43,450 nt of DNA from Streptomyces rhizoryzae (GCF_023155275.1 NZ_JALMUV010000056.1:1-43450); one strand, 5' to 3'. Counted from the first letter of the stretch, positions 15,310 to 23,693 are shown. Translations and numbers: made by a program. Notes: a model not told the origin generated them from the sequence alone.

Positions 15310-16712
15310 CGCGTCCGGCTGTCGACGCCGCCGTGGCCGAAGGCACCGTGCGGGCCGGGGACGTCACCGCGCAGGCCACCGGACGGCCCGCCCGCGCGCT
15401 CGCCCGCGCGCTCGCCCTCGCTCCCGGCTACGCCGTACCCGCCGCCCTCCGCCGCCGCGCGCCGTTCGCGGTCCGGGAAGACCCAGGCGCGGAAGAGCAG
15501 GAAGCGCAGCACCGTCGCGGCCAGGTTGGCGGCGATCAGCACCGTCAGCTCGCTGGCGTGCGAGGGCGTGCGGGTGGCGGCGTCGAGGGCCGCCAGCGAC
15601 CCGCTGGTCAGGACCAGCCCGATGGCGAAGACCACCAGCCCCTGCGCCTGGTGGCGGACCGCCCGGTCCCGCCCCCGCACACCGAACGTCAGCCGCCGGT
15701 TGGCGGCCGTATTGGCCAGCGCCGAGACCAACAGGGCGGCGGCGTTGGCCACTTGGGGGCCGACCCCGAGCCGGAAGAGGGAGTAGAGCCCGAGGTAGAG
15801 CAGGGTGCTCAGCGCCCCGACCACCGCGAACCCGACGACCTGCCGCGCCAGCCCGCCCGGTACGCCGGACAGCTGCCGGTCCCGCGGGTCGTCGCCGAAC
15901 GGCCGGGCGAGCCGGTCCAGCGGCAGCGCCCCGGTGGCCAGCGCCCGCCCCACCCGCCACACGCCCTTGAGGTCATCGGTCGCGGTCCGCACGATGTGGA
16001 CGGTGCTGTCGGGGTCGTCCACCCAGTCGACCGGCACCTCGTGGATCCGCAGCCCGGCCCGCTCGGCGAGCACCAGCATCTCGGTGTCGAAGAACCAGCC
16101 GGTGTCCTCCACCAGCGGCAGCAGCCGGCGCGCCACATCGCCGCGGATCGCCTTGAAACCGCACTGCGCGTCCGAGAACCGCGCCGCGAGCGAACCGCGC
16201 AGGATGAGGTTGTAGGTGCGCGAGATGAACTCCCGCTTCGGACCGCGGACCACCCGCGCGCTCCGGCTGAGCCGGGACCCGATCGCCAGGTCCGAGTGGC
16301 CGGATATCAGCGGTGCGACCAGCGGCAGCAGGGCGTTGAGGTCGGTGGACAGATCGACGTCCATGTAGGCCAGCACCGGTGCCTCGGACAGCGACCACAC
16401 CGTGCGCAGCGCCCGGCCGCGGCCCTTCTGCTCCAGCCGTACGGCGGTGACGTGGTCCATCTCGTCGTCCAGCCGGGCGGCGATCCGGGGAGTGTCGTCG
16501 GTGCTGGCGTTGTCGGCGATGGTGATCCGGAACCCGTAGGGGAAGGTGCGGGTCAGGTGGTCGTGGAGCCGGCGCACACAGGGTTCGAGGTCCCGCTCCT
16601 CGTTGTAGACGGGGATCACGACGTCGAGAACGGTGGTGAGCTGGCCCGGGCGCAGATGCTCGCGGGGTGGCAGGGAACCCAGGGGCGTCGGGGTGGGCGG
16701 AGGCGTCGTCAT
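15306..16712 (-). CDS. GT2-GtrA fusion: polyprenyl-phosphate sugar synthase plus flippase-like domain (YkcC-like)
   Basis: 468 residues from ATG 16712; a GTG at 16742 would add ten. The N-terminal GT2 domain has VLDVVIPVYNEERDLEPCVR, ITIADNASTDDTPRIA, the DxD-like MDVDLSTDLNALLP, and SDAQCGFKAIRGD with FFDTEMLVLAERAGLRIHEV, as in dolichyl/undecaprenyl-phosphate mannose or glucose synthases. The C-terminal part (about residues 290-430) has four helices of GtrA type: RQVVGFAVVGALSTLLYLGL, VANAAALLVSALANTAANRR, the LTFGVRGR loop and LTVLIAANLAATVLRFLLFR-WVF. Known logic of such systems: GT2 makes the lipid-linked sugar, GtrA moves it across the membrane, GT-C transfers it. Here the first two are fused and the third overlaps by four bases. 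Sequence boxes TCACAGG lie upstream, resembling those before the response-regulator gene. Confidence 0.88.
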   Translation of the reverse strand: MTTPPPTPTPLGSLPPREHLRPGQLTTVLDVVIPVYNEERDLEPCVRRLHDHLTRTFPYGFRITIADNASTDDTPRIAARLDDEMDHVTAVRLEQKGRGRALRTVWSLSEAPVLAYMDVDLSTDLNALLPLVAPLISGHSDLAIGSRLSRSARVVRGPKREFISRTYNLILRGSLAARFSDAQCGFKAIRGDVARRLLPLVEDTGWFFDTEMLVLAERAGLRIHEVPVDWVDDPDSTVHIVRTATDDLKGVWRVGRALATGALPLDRLARPFGDDPRDRQLSGVPGGLARQVVGFAVVGALSTLLYLGLYSLFRLGVGPQVANAAALLVSALANTAANRRLTFGVRGRDRAVRHQAQGLVVFAIGLVLTSGSLAALDAATRTPSHASELTVLIAANLAATVLRFLLFRAWVFPDRERRAAAEGGGYGVAGSEGERAGERAGGPSGGLRGDVPGPHGAFGHGGVDSRTR

Positions 16713-16756
16713 GCCCACGACGGTCGCCAACCGGCCTGTCACAGCCGTATGGCGCG

Positions 16757-16802
16757 CCTGTGCACAGCCTGTGAGTCACGCCCCCGCCCGCCTGTGAGTC
16801 AC
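16757..16802. promoter_or_regulatory. Direct repeats before the GT2-GtrA gene, likely response-regulator sites
   Basis: CCTGTGAGTCAC occurs at 16768-16779 and 16791-16802, 23 bases apart, with a related CCTGTGCAC at 16757. On the minus strand the core is GACTCACAGG, close to GATTCACAGG found before the response-regulator gene (19504-19513). The second copy overlaps the kinase stop codon. OmpR-type regulators bind direct repeats spaced by about one or two helix turns, so this is a reasonable target for the regulator encoded upstream. Confidence 0.55.
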
Positions 16803-18631
16803 ACCCCCCGGCCCGCCGGGCCGTGTCCCGCGCCCTGCGCCACCGGGCCACCCGCCACCGGGCCACCCGCCACCGGCCCGCCCGCCACCGGCAGCGTCAC
16901 CGTGAACACCGTCCGCCCCGGCTCGCTCACCACCCCGACCGACCCGCCGTGCGCGGCCACCACGGCCTGCACGATGGCCAGCCCCAACCCGGTGCTGCCG
17001 CCGCTCCGGCCGCTCCCGGAGGCCCGCGACCGGGACGCGTCCCCGCGCGCGAACCGTTCGAAGACATGCGGCAGCAACGCCGGCGGGATCCCCGGCCCGT
17101 CGTCCTCGACCTCCAGCCGCACCACACCGCCCGACCGACCGCCCGACCGGCCGCCGGGCCGAGCGTCGGGCCGGCCACCGGGCCCAGCGCCCGCCCCGCC
17201 CCACGGCCCGCCGCCCGGCGCACCACCGGTGCCGGCGCCCGGCCCCTCCCCCGCCCGGACCCGGGCCGTGACCGTCGTCCCCTCCGGCGTGTGCGTCCGC
17301 GCGTTGGCGAGCAGGTTGACCAGCACCTGGTGCAGCCGGTCGGCGTCGCCGCGCACCGGCACGGCGGCGTCCGCGTCCGGGAGTTCCAGACGCCAGCGGT
17401 GGCCGGGACCGGCCGCCCGGGCGTCGCTCACCGCGTCCACCACCAGCGGCGGGAGATCGACCGTCCCGTACGAGAGCGGCCGCCCGGAATCGAGCCGGGC
17501 CAGCAGCAGCAGGTCCTCCACCAACCCGGTCATCCGCTCCGCCTCCGACTCGATCCGCGCCAGCGCGTGCCGGGTCTCCGGCCCGGGCCGCTCCTGCCCG
17601 CGCCGGGTCAGCTCGGCGTAACCCCGGATGGAGGCCAGCGGCGTCCGCAGCTCATGACTGGCGTCGGCGACGAACCGCCGCACCCGCGTCTCGCTCTCCT
17701 GGCGCGCCGAGAGCGCCGAACCGACGTGCCCCAGCATGCGGTTGAGCGCCGCCCCGACCTGTCCGACCTCCGTCCGGGCATCGGCCTCGTCCACCGGCAC
17801 CCGTACGTGCAGGGCCACCTCGCCGCGGTGCAGCGGGAGTTCGGAGACCCGGGTCGCGGTCGCGGCGACCCGCCGCAGCGGGCGCAGCGCGATCCCGACC
17901 ATCGCCGAGCCCGCGATCCCCGCCGCGACCAGCCCGGCGAGCGTCACACAGCACTCGATCAGCACCAGCCGCCCGACGATGTCGTTGACCTCGTTCACCG
18001 GCATGCCGAGCACCAGCGCGCCGTCGCGGACGTACTGCACCCGGTACGAGCCGAGGCCGGGCAGGTCCGCCCCGTGCGGCGCACCATCCCGGGGCACCGC
18101 GTCCAGCGCCGCCAGCTGGGCGCCGCTCAGCGGCGTCAGCCGCTCGGACGGCAGCCGGCTCGGCGAACGGTTCAGCCGCGCGCCGGCGGCGAGCTTCCCG
18201 TCCGCCCCGACCCTGGCCCCCACCGACCCGAACGGCTGGCCGCCCATGGCGACGAAGTCCAGTCCCGCGTTGGACAGCGGATCGTGCGGCATCGGGTCGT
18301 GCGGCCGGGGGCCCTCCGCCCGCACCACGCCGCCGAACAGCCGCCCGTCCAACTGCCGCTGGAGGTACGAGTGCAGCGCGATCGCGGTCACCGTGCTGAT
18401 CACCGCCCCCACGACGGCGATCAGCGCCACCGCCGACACCACGAGCCGCGTCCGCAGCGTCCAGCGCCGCCGCCCCGCACCCCGGCCCGAACGGACCCCA
18501 CGACCGGCCCGGCCGCCGATCCGGTCCCCGGCCCGGTCACGGACCCGACCGCCGGCAGGGACACCGGCCCGGCTACCGGCAGGTTCCCCGTCGGGGACAC
18601 CGGCCCACGGTCCGGGCCCCGCACCCGCCAC
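16799..18631 (-). CDS. Sensor histidine kinase of the OmpR-partner type
   Basis: 610 residues; GTG at 18631 lies seven bases after the response-regulator stop, so the two are one operon. Order: a 55-residue Gly/Arg-rich cytoplasmic tail, TM1 (about 61-84), an extracellular sensor region (about 85-218), TM2 (about 220-248), HAMP (RPLRRVAATATRVSEL), DHp with His326 in FVADASHELRTPLASIRGYA, then HATPase with N box VLVNLLANARTHTPEG, G1 VEDDGPGIPP, F box VFERFARG and G2 GSTGLGLAIVQAVV. All catalytic boxes are intact. A Gly/Pro/Arg-rich insert of about 45 residues sits between the N and G1 boxes, and the C-terminus has VAGGP pentapeptide repeats. The signal sensed is unknown; the extracellular loop is 130 residues without a named domain. 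It faces the same compartment as the glycosylation system encoded next. Confidence 0.92.
   Translation of the reverse strand: MAGAGPGPWAGVPDGEPAGSRAGVPAGGRVRDRAGDRIGGRAGRGVRSGRGAGRRRWTLRTRLVVSAVALIAVVGAVISTVTAIALHSYLQRQLDGRLFGGVVRAEGPRPHDPMPHDPLSNAGLDFVAMGGQPFGSVGARVGADGKLAAGARLNRSPSRLPSERLTPLSGAQLAALDAVPRDGAPHGADLPGLGSYRVQYVRDGALVLGMPVNEVNDIVGRLVLIECCVTLAGLVAAGIAGSAMVGIALRPLRRVAATATRVSELPLHRGEVALHVRVPVDEADARTEVGQVGAALNRMLGHVGSALSARQESETRVRRFVADASHELRTPLASIRGYAELTRRGQERPGPETRHALARIESEAERMTGLVEDLLLLARLDSGRPLSYGTVDLPPLVVDAVSDARAAGPGHRWRLELPDADAAVPVRGDADRLHQVLVNLLANARTHTPEGTTVTARVRAGEGPGAGTGGAPGGGPWGGAGAGPGGRPDARPGGRSGGRSGGVVRLEVEDDGPGIPPALLPHVFERFARGDASRSRASGSGRSGGSTGLGLAIVQAVVAAHGGSVGVVSEPGRTVFTVTLPVAGGPVAGGPVAGGPVAQGAGHGPAGRGV
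16838..16896. repeat. 15-bp tandem repeat coding for VAGGP
   Basis: GCCACCGGGCCACCC-type units of 15 bases, about three to four copies, in the 3' end of the kinase gene, giving the C-terminal VAGGPVAGGPVAGGPVAQG. Confidence 0.8.
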
Positions 18632-18638
18632 CGGCCCG

Positions 18639-19460
18639 CTACCCCGCCGGCTTGATCAGATAGCCCGCGCCCCGCCGGGTGTGGATCATCGGCTCGCGCC
18701 CGGCGTCGATCTTGCGCCTCAGGTACGAGATATACAGTTCGACGACATTGGCCTGCCCCCCGAAGTCATAGCTCCACACCCGGTCCAGAATCTGCGTCTT
18801 GCTCAGCACCCGCCGCGGATTCCGCATCAGATACCGCAGCAGTTCGAACTCCGTGGCGGTCAGGTGGATGTCCTGGCCGTCCCGCCACACCTCGTGGCTG
18901 TCCTCGTCCAGCACCAGATCGCCCACCGTCAGCAGCGACTCACTGCGCACCGCCGCCGCACCCGCCCGGCGCAGCAGCCCGCGCAGCCGGGCCACCACCT
19001 CCTCCAGGCTGAACGGCTTGGTGACGTAGTCGTCCCCGCCGGCCGTCAGTCCGGCGATCCGGTCCTCGACCGCGTCCTTGGCCGTCAGGAACAGCACCGG
19101 TACGTCCGGCAGATCGTGCCGCAACCGGCTCAGGACGGTCAGCCCGTCCATGTCCGGCAGCATCACGTCGAGCACCACCGCGTCCGGCCGCCAGCTCCTG
19201 GCACACCGCAGCGCGCCCGCCCCGTCGCCCTCCGCGCGGATGTCCCAGCCCTCGTACCGCAGGGCCAGCGACAGCAGATCCGCGAGCGAGGACTCGTCGT
19301 CCACCACCAGCACCCGTACGGGGCTGCCGTCGGCCCGCAGCAGCTCCGGCTGCTTGCCGGGCCGCTGCCCGGCGGCCTTGCCGGTCCCCCCGCGCGCGGA
19401 CGAGCCCGGGGCCGGCGCACGGTACGAAACGGACGAGGACGTCGACGAAGTCACGGTCAT
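18639..19460 (-). CDS. OmpR-family response regulator
   Basis: 273 residues from ATG 19460. A Ser/Gly-rich 47-residue N-terminal extension precedes the receiver domain: VRVLVVDDESSLADLLSLAL (D54, D55), phosphoacceptor Asp98 in VVLDVMLPDMDG, Thr in FLTAKD, Lys148 in VTKPFSLEE. The winged helix follows: LTATEFELLRYLMRNPRRVL, SKTQILDRVWSYDFGGQANV, VELYISYLRRKID and RTRRGAGY-type wing HTRRGAGYLIKPAG. Complete and expected to be active. First gene of a minus-strand run regulator-kinase-GT2/GtrA-GT39, so the glycosylation genes are the obvious targets. 11-base direct repeats 44-64 bases before its start suggest autoregulation. Confidence 0.93.
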   Translation of the reverse strand: MTVTSSTSSSVSYRAPAPGSSARGGTGKAAGQRPGKQPELLRADGSPVRVLVVDDESSLADLLSLALRYEGWDIRAEGDGAGALRCARSWRPDAVVLDVMLPDMDGLTVLSRLRHDLPDVPVLFLTAKDAVEDRIAGLTAGGDDYVTKPFSLEEVVARLRGLLRRAGAAAVRSESLLTVGDLVLDEDSHEVWRDGQDIHLTATEFELLRYLMRNPRRVLSKTQILDRVWSYDFGGQANVVELYISYLRRKIDAGREPMIHTRRGAGYLIKPAG

Positions 19461-19503
19461 GGCAGGCAGCCTGACCCGCCGCCCTGAAAGCTCCCTTGCG
19501 CCT

Positions 19504-19524
19504 TCCTGTGAATCTCCTGAGAAT
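19504..19524. promoter_or_regulatory. 11-bp-period direct repeat upstream of the response regulator
   Basis: TCCTGTGAAT (19504-19513) and TCCTGAGAAT (19515-19524) are in tandem with an 11-base period, the classical layout for an OmpR-family dimer. The core CCTGTGA matches the boxes at 16768 and 16791. Confidence 0.65.
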
Positions 19525-19980
19525 CCCCCCTTCCCCGGGTCAAGCCCACCAAGGCCGTACCAAGAGGCGCGCCCGGCCGGACCTGACCGCGCCCGGCCGC
19601 GCCCGGCCTGGGCCGCCCCCCGCGCGGTCCAGGCCGATCACCGTGCCCCCAGCATCGCACCCCCCACTGACAACGCCCCTGACCTGCACCTTCACCCAAC
19701 CGAGGAAGCCACCAGGACACCCTTCCGAACCGGTCCCGGCGCTTGTCCAGGCGCTTGTCCCGACTCCCGTCCACGCGCCCGTTCCGACGCGCGACCGGAC
19801 GCCCCTCCCGACCCCACCCCGGCCCCCTCCCGAGACCCGACCGGCACCCGCCGCGACGCCCGCTCCGACCCCCGTCCACGCGCCCGCCCCGGCGCCACCG
19901 CCCCACCCGCGAGAACACCGGCCCCTCGCTCGCCCCGGCCCGCCCGCGCCACCCCTCGCCCCCAGGCGTACCGTCACCCC
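19525..19980. other. Gene-free, low-complexity C-rich gap
   Basis: 456 bases between the divergent response-regulator and reductase genes. Strongly C-biased plus strand with repeated words such as CCCGTCCACGCGCCCG (about 19765 and 19876) and CGCTTGTCC pairs near 19741. The open frames here look like composition shadows without ribosome sites. The only element recognised is the direct repeat at its left edge (19504-19524). Confidence 0.6.
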
Positions 19981-20544
19981 ATGCCACGACTCCTGGCCCT
20001 CTCCGGCAGCCTGCGCGCCCGTTCCGCCAACGGCGCGGTGCTGCGCTCCGCCCTGGACCTCTTCGACGGCGCCGCCACCACCGCGGACATCGGCGCACTG
20101 CCGCACTTCAACCCCGATCTGGACGGCGAGGGCGCCACCCCGCCACCCCCGGTCGCCGCGCTGCGCACCGCCGCCGCGGCGGCCGACGCCCTGCTCCTGG
20201 TCAGCCCGGAGTACGCACACGGCGTCCCCGGAGTCCTCAAGAACGCGCTCGACTGGCTGGTCAGCAGCGGCGAATGCGTCGGCAAACCGGTCGCGGTGAT
20301 CACCGCCTCGCCGTTCCCGACCGGCGGCGACCACGCCAACGCCCAACTCCGCGAAACCCTCCGCATGATGAGCGCCGAGGTCATCGCGGACGCCTGCCGC
20401 GAGATCCCCGCCATCGGCCCGAAGATCGACCCCGCCACCGAACGCGTCACCGACGAGCCCACCCTCGCCGACCTCCGCACCGCCCTCGCCCACCTGGCCA
20501 CAGCCGCCACCCGGCCCGGCACCGCCACCCCGGCCGCCCCCTGA
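19981..20544 (+). CDS. NAD(P)H-dependent FMN reductase family protein
   Basis: 187 residues from ATG 19981. Flavodoxin-like fold with the family signatures LALSGSLRARSANGAVLRSA (phosphate loop of FMN) and LLVSPEYAHGVPGVLKNALDWLV, then GKPVAVITASPFPTGGDHAN. It is close to azoreductase/chromate or quinone reductases of the YieF/ArsH-like group, which use NAD(P)H and bound FMN to reduce quinones, azo dyes or metals in the cytoplasm. The true substrate is unknown. Convergent with the DUF2797 gene, 13 bases apart. Upstream is a long gap without a clear ribosome site, so the start rests on the conserved N-terminal motif. Confidence 0.85.
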   Translation: MPRLLALSGSLRARSANGAVLRSALDLFDGAATTADIGALPHFNPDLDGEGATPPPPVAALRTAAAAADALLLVSPEYAHGVPGVLKNALDWLVSSGECVGKPVAVITASPFPTGGDHANAQLRETLRMMSAEVIADACREIPAIGPKIDPATERVTDEPTLADLRTALAHLATAATRPGTATPAAP

Positions 20545-20557
20545 CACCACTCCACCC

Positions 20558-21616
20558 TCAGAACAGCCCTTCCTGCCCCTCCCCCGGCTCCCCCCGCTTC
20601 CCTCTCTCCCCGGGTCTCCCCCGCTCCGCCGACCCGCTTCCCCCGGCCGGCCGCACCGGCACCGTCGTCACCCGCCCCCGAGCGGGCCCGAGCACCCACC
20701 CCGACAGCAACCGCCCGTCCAGCACGGCGACCACCCCACCCCCGTGCACACCACCAACCTCCCGACCACCGAGGCCCCCACAGCCCTCACAGCTCGCGCG
20801 CCCCGCCTCCCGCGCCTCCGCCGCGTCCCCCGCCAGCCGCAGATACACATCGGCCCCCACGCCGGCCACGACCTCCCCGACGATCTCCGCCCCGGCCGCC
20901 GGCCCGCCCAGCTCCACGGCCCCGCCCGCCGGTATCCGCGCCAGCCCGAACAGCTCCGTATGGTCCACGCAGGCGAACGCCACCGGCTCCAGCGTCTCCG
21001 GCCAGCCCGCCAACGCCCGTGCCGCACCGTGCAGTCGGGCCAGCTCCGCGGCCCGCTCCGCCACCGGCGGCAGCGCCGCCCGCGCCGCGCGCTTCGCCTC
21101 CTTGGCGAACCGGTCCGGCACCCCCAGCGCGCTCCCCAGCACCGCCTCCGCCCGCCGCGCGGCCATCAGCGGCCCGCGCCCCAGCCAGGCGTACGCCACC
21201 GCGCCCTGCTCCACCAGCCGCGCCGCCCCGCGCTCCGCCGCCGTGATCCCCACCTTGACCAGCCCGGGCCCGAAGTACGCCAGATAGACGCCGTACGGCC
21301 GCGGATCATCGGCCATGGTGTCCGCCGCCACCGAACGCGACCGGTCCAGCCGCGCGCACGCCGGACACTGGTCCCTGACCCCCTCGCTCTCCAGCACCGC
21401 CCCGTACGGGCACGGCAGCCACCGCCCGGCCCGCCGCACGCCCAGGCACCGCCGCTCCCCGACCGCCGCGAACGCCAGCGCCTTCCCCGGCGGCAGCAGG
21501 CTCACCCGCTCGGCGTCCCGCTCCGCGCAGTACCAGCCGAGCCGCTGACCGAACCGTCCCTCCGGCCCGGCCCCCGGCCCGCCGCCCGACCAGCGCGGTC
21601 CCGTACATCGCCACAC
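20558..21616 (-). CDS. DUF2797 family protein
   Basis: 352 residues if GTG 21616 is the start, chosen because recognisable family sequence begins at VWRCTGPRW; the frame is open further upstream into the GlxA gene. Contains YCAERDAERV, CPYGAVLESEGVRDQCPACA (Cys pair, possibly zinc-binding with an earlier Cys), SRSVAADTMADDPRPYGVYL and AYFGPGLVKVGITAAERGAA, the latter similar to a GIY-YIG-like fold, followed by RLVEQGAVAYAWLGRGPLMA. DUF2797 proteins are widespread in actinobacteria and have no assigned role. The last 50 residues are Gly/Arg/Glu-rich. It starts four bases after the GlxA stop, so it is probably the second gene of that operon. Confidence 0.75.
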   Translation of the reverse strand: MWRCTGPRWSGGGPGAGPEGRFGQRLGWYCAERDAERVSLLPPGKALAFAAVGERRCLGVRRAGRWLPCPYGAVLESEGVRDQCPACARLDRSRSVAADTMADDPRPYGVYLAYFGPGLVKVGITAAERGAARLVEQGAVAYAWLGRGPLMAARRAEAVLGSALGVPDRFAKEAKRAARAALPPVAERAAELARLHGAARALAGWPETLEPVAFACVDHTELFGLARIPAGGAVELGGPAAGAEIVGEVVAGVGADVYLRLAGDAAEAREAGRASCEGCGGLGGREVGGVHGGGVVAVLDGRLLSGWVLGPARGRVTTVPVRPAGGSGSAERGRPGERGKRGEPGEGQEGLF

Positions 21617-21620
21617 ACCG

Positions 21621-22772
21621 TCAGCGTACGACCGCCCACTGACAACCCACCGCGTCCGAGCTCCCCGCCCCGCCGCCTCCCCCGTCCGCGCCCCACGCTT
21701 CCACCGCCCCGCCCGCCACCGAGCCGTCCACCACCGACCCGTCCTCCACCGCCTCATCTCCCTCCGCCAAGCCGTCCCCCGTCCCCCGGAACGTGCTCCG
21801 GTAGGCCCGCGGCGAGACGCCCAGCGCCGCCTGGAAGTGCTGCCGCAGCGACGCCGCCGTCCCGAAACCTGCCTCGGCCGCGACCCGGTCCACCGTCATC
21901 CCGGTCTCCTCCAGCAACTGCCGTGCCCGCTCGACGCGTTGCTGGGTCAGCCACTGCACCGGCGACATCCCCACCTCCTCCCGGAACCGCCGGGTGAAGG
22001 TCCGTACGCTCATCGCCTCCCGCGCCGCCAGTTCGCGCAGGCTCAGCGGCCGGTCGAGGTGCTCCAGCGCCCAGGCCCGGGCCGCCCCCGTGGACGACAC
22101 CTGCGGCTCCGGTACCGGCCGCCGGATGTACTGGGCCTGCCCGCCCTCCCGGTGCGGCGGCACCACCGTTCGCCGCGCCACGTCATTGGCCACCGCCGCC
22201 CCGTGGTCGCACCGCACCATGTGCAGGCACAGATCGACCCCCGAGGCCACCCCGGCCGCCGTCAGCACGTCCCCCTCGTCGGTGTACAGGACGTCGGCGT
22301 CCAGCTCCACATGCGGGAACAACCGCCGGAAGTCGTCCACCGACCGCCAGTGCGTGGTGGCCCGCCGCCCGTCCAGCAGCCCCGCGGCGGCCAGGACGAA
22401 CGCTCCGGTGCAGATCGACGCGATCCGCGTCCCCGGCCGGATCCGGGCCAGCGCGTCGGCCATGGCGGGACTCAGCCGCCCCTCCCGCTGCTCGGACCCC
22501 GGGTCGTAGTCCACCGAGGACGCCGGCAGCACGACCGTGTCCGCGGTCTCCAGCGCCTCCGGGCCGTGCGCCACGTTCACCGTGAAGTCCGTGTCCGTCC
22601 GCACCTCCCCGGGCACCAGCGCGCACGTCACCAGCTCGTACAGCTTCTCCCCGGACGCCGACCTGGCCTCCCCGAAGATCCGGTGCACGCTCCCCACCTC
22701 GATCGGCAGCATCCCCGGCCGCACCAGCACCGCCACCCGGTGCCGCCGCCCGCCCGTCTCCCGCACCACCAC
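21621..22772 (-). CDS. GlxA-type transcriptional regulator (DJ-1/PfpI domain plus AraC HTH)
   Basis: 383 residues; GTG at 22772 with GGGAGG upstream. The N-terminal DJ-1/PfpI-like part (about 10-190) has VAVLVRPGMLPIEVGSVHRI, the cysteine elbow SICTGAFVLAAAGLLDGRRA, THWR and VLTAAGVASGVDLCLHMV. The C-terminal AraC domain (about 230-330) has two HTHs: LSLRELAAREAMSVRTFTRR and MTVDRVAAEAGFGTAASLRQ, plus SPRAYRSTF. The last 50 residues are acidic and Gly-rich. Divergent from a flavodoxin-fold NAD(P)H reductase with a perfect inverted repeat between them. Such regulators usually activate a neighbouring operon in response to a small molecule held in the DJ-1 fold; control of the reductase is the natural guess. 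Confidence 0.9.
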   Translation of the reverse strand: MVVRETGGRRHRVAVLVRPGMLPIEVGSVHRIFGEARSASGEKLYELVTCALVPGEVRTDTDFTVNVAHGPEALETADTVVLPASSVDYDPGSEQREGRLSPAMADALARIRPGTRIASICTGAFVLAAAGLLDGRRATTHWRSVDDFRRLFPHVELDADVLYTDEGDVLTAAGVASGVDLCLHMVRCDHGAAVANDVARRTVVPPHREGGQAQYIRRPVPEPQVSSTGAARAWALEHLDRPLSLRELAAREAMSVRTFTRRFREEVGMSPVQWLTQQRVERARQLLEETGMTVDRVAAEAGFGTAASLRQHFQAALGVSPRAYRSTFRGTGDGLAEGDEAVEDGSVVDGSVAGGAVEAWGADGGGGGAGSSDAVGCQWAVVR

Positions 22773-22817
22773 GCCCCGGCCTCCCCGTCTCGCACCCCGT
22801 TACTGCACACCCACCCG

Positions 22818-22854
22818 GTGGCCCGATCCTTGCACACCTTGACCATCGGGCCAC
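22818..22854. promoter_or_regulatory. Operator between the GlxA-type regulator and the reductase
   Basis: GTGGCCCGAT (22818-22827) and ATCGGGCCAC (22845-22854) are perfect 10-base mirror images with a 17-base centre. TGCACAC also occurs twice (22803, 22831). The elements sit mid-way between the divergent starts and fit a dimeric AraC-type protein, or a second unlinked regulator. Confidence 0.65.
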
Positions 22855-22889
22855 TCGTTCGCCCTCCGCCCCGCCGCGAGGGTGGAGCC

Positions 22890-23684
22890 ATGAAGGTCCT
22901 CTGGCTGTCCGCCCACCCCGACCACCGCTCGCTGAACGGCGCCCTCACCACGGAGGGGCTGCGCACCCTCGAAGCCCACGGCCACCGCCACCAGCTCTCC
23001 GACCTCTACGCGATGCAGTGGAACCCGGTGGTCGACGCCGCCGACTACGACCACGACCCGGCCGGCCGCCTCCTGGTGGGCGACGCCGCCGAACGCGCCC
23101 ACGCCACCGGCCGCCTGAGCCCCGACATCGCCTCCGAGCAGCGCAAACTCGCCTGGGCCGACACCCTCGTCCTCCAGTTCCCGCTCTGGTGGTACGGCAT
23201 GCCCGCCATCCTCAAGGGCTGGTTCGACCGGGTCTTCGTCAAGGGCTACGCGTTCGGCCTCACCGACCCGGCCACCGGCCGCCCGCGCCGCTACGGCGAC
23301 GGCCCGCTCACCGGCAAGCGCGCCCTGGTCGTCGTCACCGCCGGCGCCCGCGCCGCCACCCTCGGCCCCCGAGGGGTCAACGGCGACCTCAACGACCTCC
23401 TCTTCCCCCTTCAGCACGGCACCCTCTGGTACACCGGCATGACCGTCGTCCCGCCCCTCCTGATCCCCGGCGCGGACCGCACCACCCCCGACGCCTACGC
23501 CACCGCCGCCGCCCGCCTGCGCCACCGCCTCCTCACCCTCCCCACCACCGACCCCCTCCCCTTCCGCCACCAGAACACCGGCGACTACGACGACAACCTC
23601 CTCCTCCACCCCCACCTCACCCCCACACCCCCCACCGGCCCCTCCGCCCACTACACAACCCCGCCCCCGCCGGCCCACCCGTAA
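22890..23684 (+). CDS. NAD(P)H dehydrogenase (quinone), flavodoxin-2 / MdaB-KefF type
   Basis: 264 residues from ATG 22890 (GGTGGAG upstream). Signatures: VLWLSAHPDHRSLNGALTTE, ADTLVLQFPLWWYGMPAILK, GWFDRVFVKGYAFGL, then the GKRALVVVTAGA strand and FPLQHGTLWYTGMTVVPPL. This is the NQO1-like two-electron reductase family that uses FAD or FMN and NAD(P)H to reduce quinones, usually as detoxification in the cytoplasm. The last 40 residues are a Pro/His/Thr-rich tail not typical of the family. Divergent from and probably controlled by the GlxA-type regulator. It ends in a hairpin terminator. Confidence 0.9.
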   Translation: MKVLWLSAHPDHRSLNGALTTEGLRTLEAHGHRHQLSDLYAMQWNPVVDAADYDHDPAGRLLVGDAAERAHATGRLSPDIASEQRKLAWADTLVLQFPLWWYGMPAILKGWFDRVFVKGYAFGLTDPATGRPRRYGDGPLTGKRALVVVTAGARAATLGPRGVNGDLNDLLFPLQHGTLWYTGMTVVPPLLIPGADRTTPDAYATAAARLRHRLLTLPTTDPLPFRHQNTGDYDDNLLLHPHLTPTPPTGPSAHYTTPPPPAHP

Positions 23685-23693
23685 CCCCGCAAA

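Noticed and set aside
19525..19980. Upstream extension or extra gene before the FMN reductase
   Set aside because: The frames are composition-driven, with no ribosome site, and the flavin-binding motif starts right after ATG 19981.
20558..21757. DUF2797 protein starting at 21757 inside the GlxA gene
   Set aside because: The first 47 residues are an Arg/Trp-rich shadow of the GlxA tail; family sequence begins at GTG 21616.
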